Part shown: in pieces, positions 6,285-7,767 of the stretch
Numbering within the stretch: position 1 is the first letter of the stretch
Layout: each line of letters begins with the position of its first letter
Source of the DNA: SZUA-287 sp036397975
Lineage (GTDB): Bacteria; Bacteroidota; Ignavibacteria; UBA10030; UBA6906
Direction of reading: 5' to 3'
Assembly: GCA_036397975.1 (NCBI GenBank)
Contig: DASWHW010000174.1
Location: forward strand, 1-7,767
Length of the DNA: 7,767 nt
Translations under genes and position numbers: made by a program
The notes under the pieces: generated by a model
What the model was told of the DNA's origin: nothing
Database searches by the model: none
The model's input: only the letters and a program-made list of their open reading frames with translations

Positions 6285-7397
6285 TTACAGCATCATCTCC
6301 CGTACGTATTTTGCAATCGCGGGCGATGCGGTCAAGCCGGGAGATTCGATGCCTATCGAATTGATGAAGCCGGGAAGTCCCCGACCTTTTTCATGCGCAA
6401 TGACAAAATCCCGCATGGGTTCACCTATCGCCTGGAGTTTTGGCCGTATCCCGCTCATGTCAGGTGAAAGGTCATCGTCCGTGATGAAGGGGAGTATCCG
6501 GCGGACGGATTCGGCAAATGCATGCCGCTTTGATTCATCGACCGAATAGTCCTGCTTGCGCTCCTTGAGATACTCAACGTCCGGACCAAACTTGAGGCGG
6601 CCCGTAAGATCGGGGAGTGCGTGTACGCCGAGCGAGTGCTTTGTCGGCATGGGATAAACAAGCCGCTGTACGACGTTGTTGTACTTCCCGGGGAGTGCAA
6701 AGTAACTCCCCTTGCAAAAGTGCATCCGGTACTTTGCTTTGTTGATATCGATGCCGGCGAGACAAGCGATGGTATCGGATTCGAGTCCGGCAGCGTTGAT
6801 AACCCACTCGCTCGTGATGGTCGAGCTGTCATTGTTCTCTTTGATCGTGATTTCGTAGCCATCATTTCTTTTTTGAATTCCGACAACATTGCAATGGAGC
6901 TGAATTACCGCGCCATGCTCGACGGCTGCATGATGGTAATAGTCCATCAATCCGTGGGCGCTGATAATGCCGGAGGTAGGAGAAAGAATACCGCCGTGTG
7001 TGGCAATTTTCGGCTCCATCGCCTGTACTTCCTCTTTGGTAAGCATCGTGAGCTTCACGCCGTTTTCAATCCCGCGCTGATACAAAGCTTCCAGTCCATG
7101 CAGCTCGTCCTCATCCACTGCGGTAATTATTTTTGTAATTCGTTTATGGGGGATTGAATGCTCCTCACACAGTTCGTAGATCATCGGGTTGCCCTCGACG
7201 CAAAGGCGAGTCTTGAGTGAGTCCTTGCCGTAGTAGAGTCCGGCGTGAATCACCTCGCTGTTACGGCTGGAGGTTTCCTGTCCGTACTTCGCGTTTCGCT
7301 CTAGAACGAAAAGAGGCGAATGATCTCGCGCTAGCTCGGCCGCAATGGCGAGGCCGATGACGCCACCGCCTATGATAGTAACCTGTGTGTCAGCCAT
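6285..7397 (-). CDS. FAD-dependent oxidoreductase, L-2-hydroxyglutarate dehydrogenase-like
   Basis: A 370-residue protein of the DAO/glycine-oxidase-like flavin oxidoreductases. The N-terminus has the Rossmann FAD motif G-x-G-x-x-G at 10-15 and a ribose-binding Glu at 33. SSRNSEVIHAGLYY (43-56) is typical of the L2HGDH/LhgO subgroup and of its unassigned bacterial relatives. It continues with NAAGL (201-205), GVHALPDLTG (257-266), GIRPKL (316-321) and a FAD-binding tail segment, GIESPGLTASPA (349-360). The closest guess is oxidation of a 2-hydroxy acid such as L-2-hydroxyglutarate, with electrons passed to a carrier. Canonical LhgO sequences read NSGVIHAG where this one has NSEVIHAG, so the substrate may differ. 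AAGG lies six bases before the ATG. Its first codons overlap the end of the HAD gene by 8 bp (ATGGCTGA), which suggests translational coupling. The next gene, a PepSY-type protein, follows by 15 bp. Confidence 0.85.
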   Translation of the reverse strand: MADTQVTIIGGGVIGLAIAAELARDHSPLFVLERNAKYGQETSSRNSEVIHAGLYYGKDSLKTRLCVEGNPMIYELCEEHSIPHKRITKIITAVDEDELHGLEALYQRGIENGVKLTMLTKEEVQAMEPKIATHGGILSPTSGIISAHGLMDYYHHAAVEHGAVIQLHCNVVGIQKRNDGYEITIKENNDSSTITSEWVINAAGLESDTIACLAGIDINKAKYRMHFCKGSYFALPGKYNNVVQRLVYPMPTKHSLGVHALPDLTGRLKFGPDVEYLKERKQDYSVDESKRHAFAESVRRILPFITDDDLSPDMSGIRPKLQAIGEPMRDFVIAHEKGRGLPGFINSIGIESPGLTASPAIAKYVREMML

Positions 7398-7767
7398 TCG
7401 ATGCCTTTCGATCCGGTTCGCTGCTGTCGAGGATCGTCGGCTCTTCGATCACGTGCCAGCTTGGGTCGCGGGGAATATTTCCCAGCGCGAAAAATTCCTC
7501 CGTACTACGGTCTCGTGAATGGACGAGAACTCGTAGGCTTTTTGCAAAAAGCAGCAGAGGAATATCTAGAGGCGAATCGCTTACGCAGATTTCAGGTGGA
7601 CTGTTCAAGAACTTGCGGAGGAAATCCACTTTGCCATGGCTTATAGGAATGGGAGTCTTCGGTCTGGCAACGAGCAGCCCATCTTCTTCTTCCAGATCAA
7701 TACCAATGACGCGGTTGTCGGGAATACCGAAGCGGGCAAAGACCGGCTCAACGCTCCACTTGCTGCT
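7390..7767 (-). CDS. HAD-superfamily phosphatase, C-terminal part (5' end outside window)
   Basis: On the - strand the frame is open from the window edge to TGA at 7390-7392, giving 125 visible residues; the GTG at 7629 is internal, not a start. The visible part starts SSKWSVEPVF, then FGIPDNRVIGIDL, a GL/ARPK strand, and the pair that identifies HAD phosphatases: a motif III lysine in SHGKVDFL (Lys46 of the visible part) and a motif IV acid pair in SDSPLDIPLL (Asp64 and Asp68). In most relatives motif IV reads GD-x-x-x-D; here a Ser takes the Gly place. The layout is that of phosphoserine-phosphatase-like (HAD-IB) enzymes, but the nucleophile motif I (DxDxT-type) is outside the window, so activity and substrate cannot be read. 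It overlaps the oxidoreductase gene by 8 bp and is probably cotranscribed with it. Confidence 0.75.
   Translation of the reverse strand, partial: SSKWSVEPVFARFGIPDNRVIGIDLEEEDGLLVARPKTPIPISHGKVDFLRKFLNSPPEICVSDSPLDIPLLLFAKSLRVLVHSRDRSTEEFFALGNIPRDPSWHVIEEPTILDSSEPDRKASNG

Noticed and set aside
6621..7157. A 178-residue + strand open frame
   Set aside because: It is antisense to the FAD oxidoreductase, whose frame shows clear conserved motifs; the + strand product looks like a reverse-frame shadow.
1..7767. tRNA, rRNA, CRISPR, insertion sequence or attachment site
   Set aside because: No tandem repeats, no transposase frames and no cloverleaf-like segments were seen on either strand; nearly all of the window is coding.

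Overview
The window is ordinary dense bacterial DNA of medium G+C. It shows no RNA genes, mobile elements, CRISPR arrays or long repeats. Protein types (an outer-membrane DUF1207-like barrel, a DUF2279 protein, a TMEM220-type membrane protein, a small lipoprotein) suggest a Gram-negative bacterium, possibly of the Bacteroidota/Ignavibacteriota/Chlorobi (FCB) group. That placement is inferred from protein flavour only.

Layout. At the left edge, bases 1-660 on the + strand hold the C-terminal part of a prenyltransferase/squalene-cyclase-repeat protein. Everything else is on the - strand and is read from right to left. The first - strand block is 7767 to about 3631: the C-terminal part of a HAD-superfamily phosphatase, an L-2-hydroxyglutarate-dehydrogenase-like FAD oxidoreductase (8-bp overlap with the HAD gene), a small two-helix PepSY-type membrane protein (15-bp gap), and a large GT-C (GT39/ArnT-like) membrane glycosyltransferase (about 47-bp gap). 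A 98-bp gap with an AT-rich inverted repeat follows. The second block is 3532 to 661: a TMEM220-like four-helix protein, a DUF1207-like outer-membrane barrel, a DUF2279 envelope protein, an Fn3-like lipoprotein and a four-helix hydrophobic protein. Gaps in this block run from about 76 bp down to a 4-bp ATGA overlap. It ends exactly against the stop codon of the + strand gene.

How the genes may work together. The first block mixes soluble metabolism (phosphatase, flavin oxidoreductase) with membrane functions (PepSY protein, glycosyltransferase). The second block looks like a five-gene envelope operon with predicted products in the inner membrane, periplasm and outer membrane, none of known function. 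That block is the best candidate here for an undescribed system, but the sequence gives no direct evidence of what it does. All reading frames look intact. Two starts need care: the glycosyltransferase most likely starts at a GTG at 5619, and the DUF1207-like protein at either an ATG at 3075 or a TTG at 3117.
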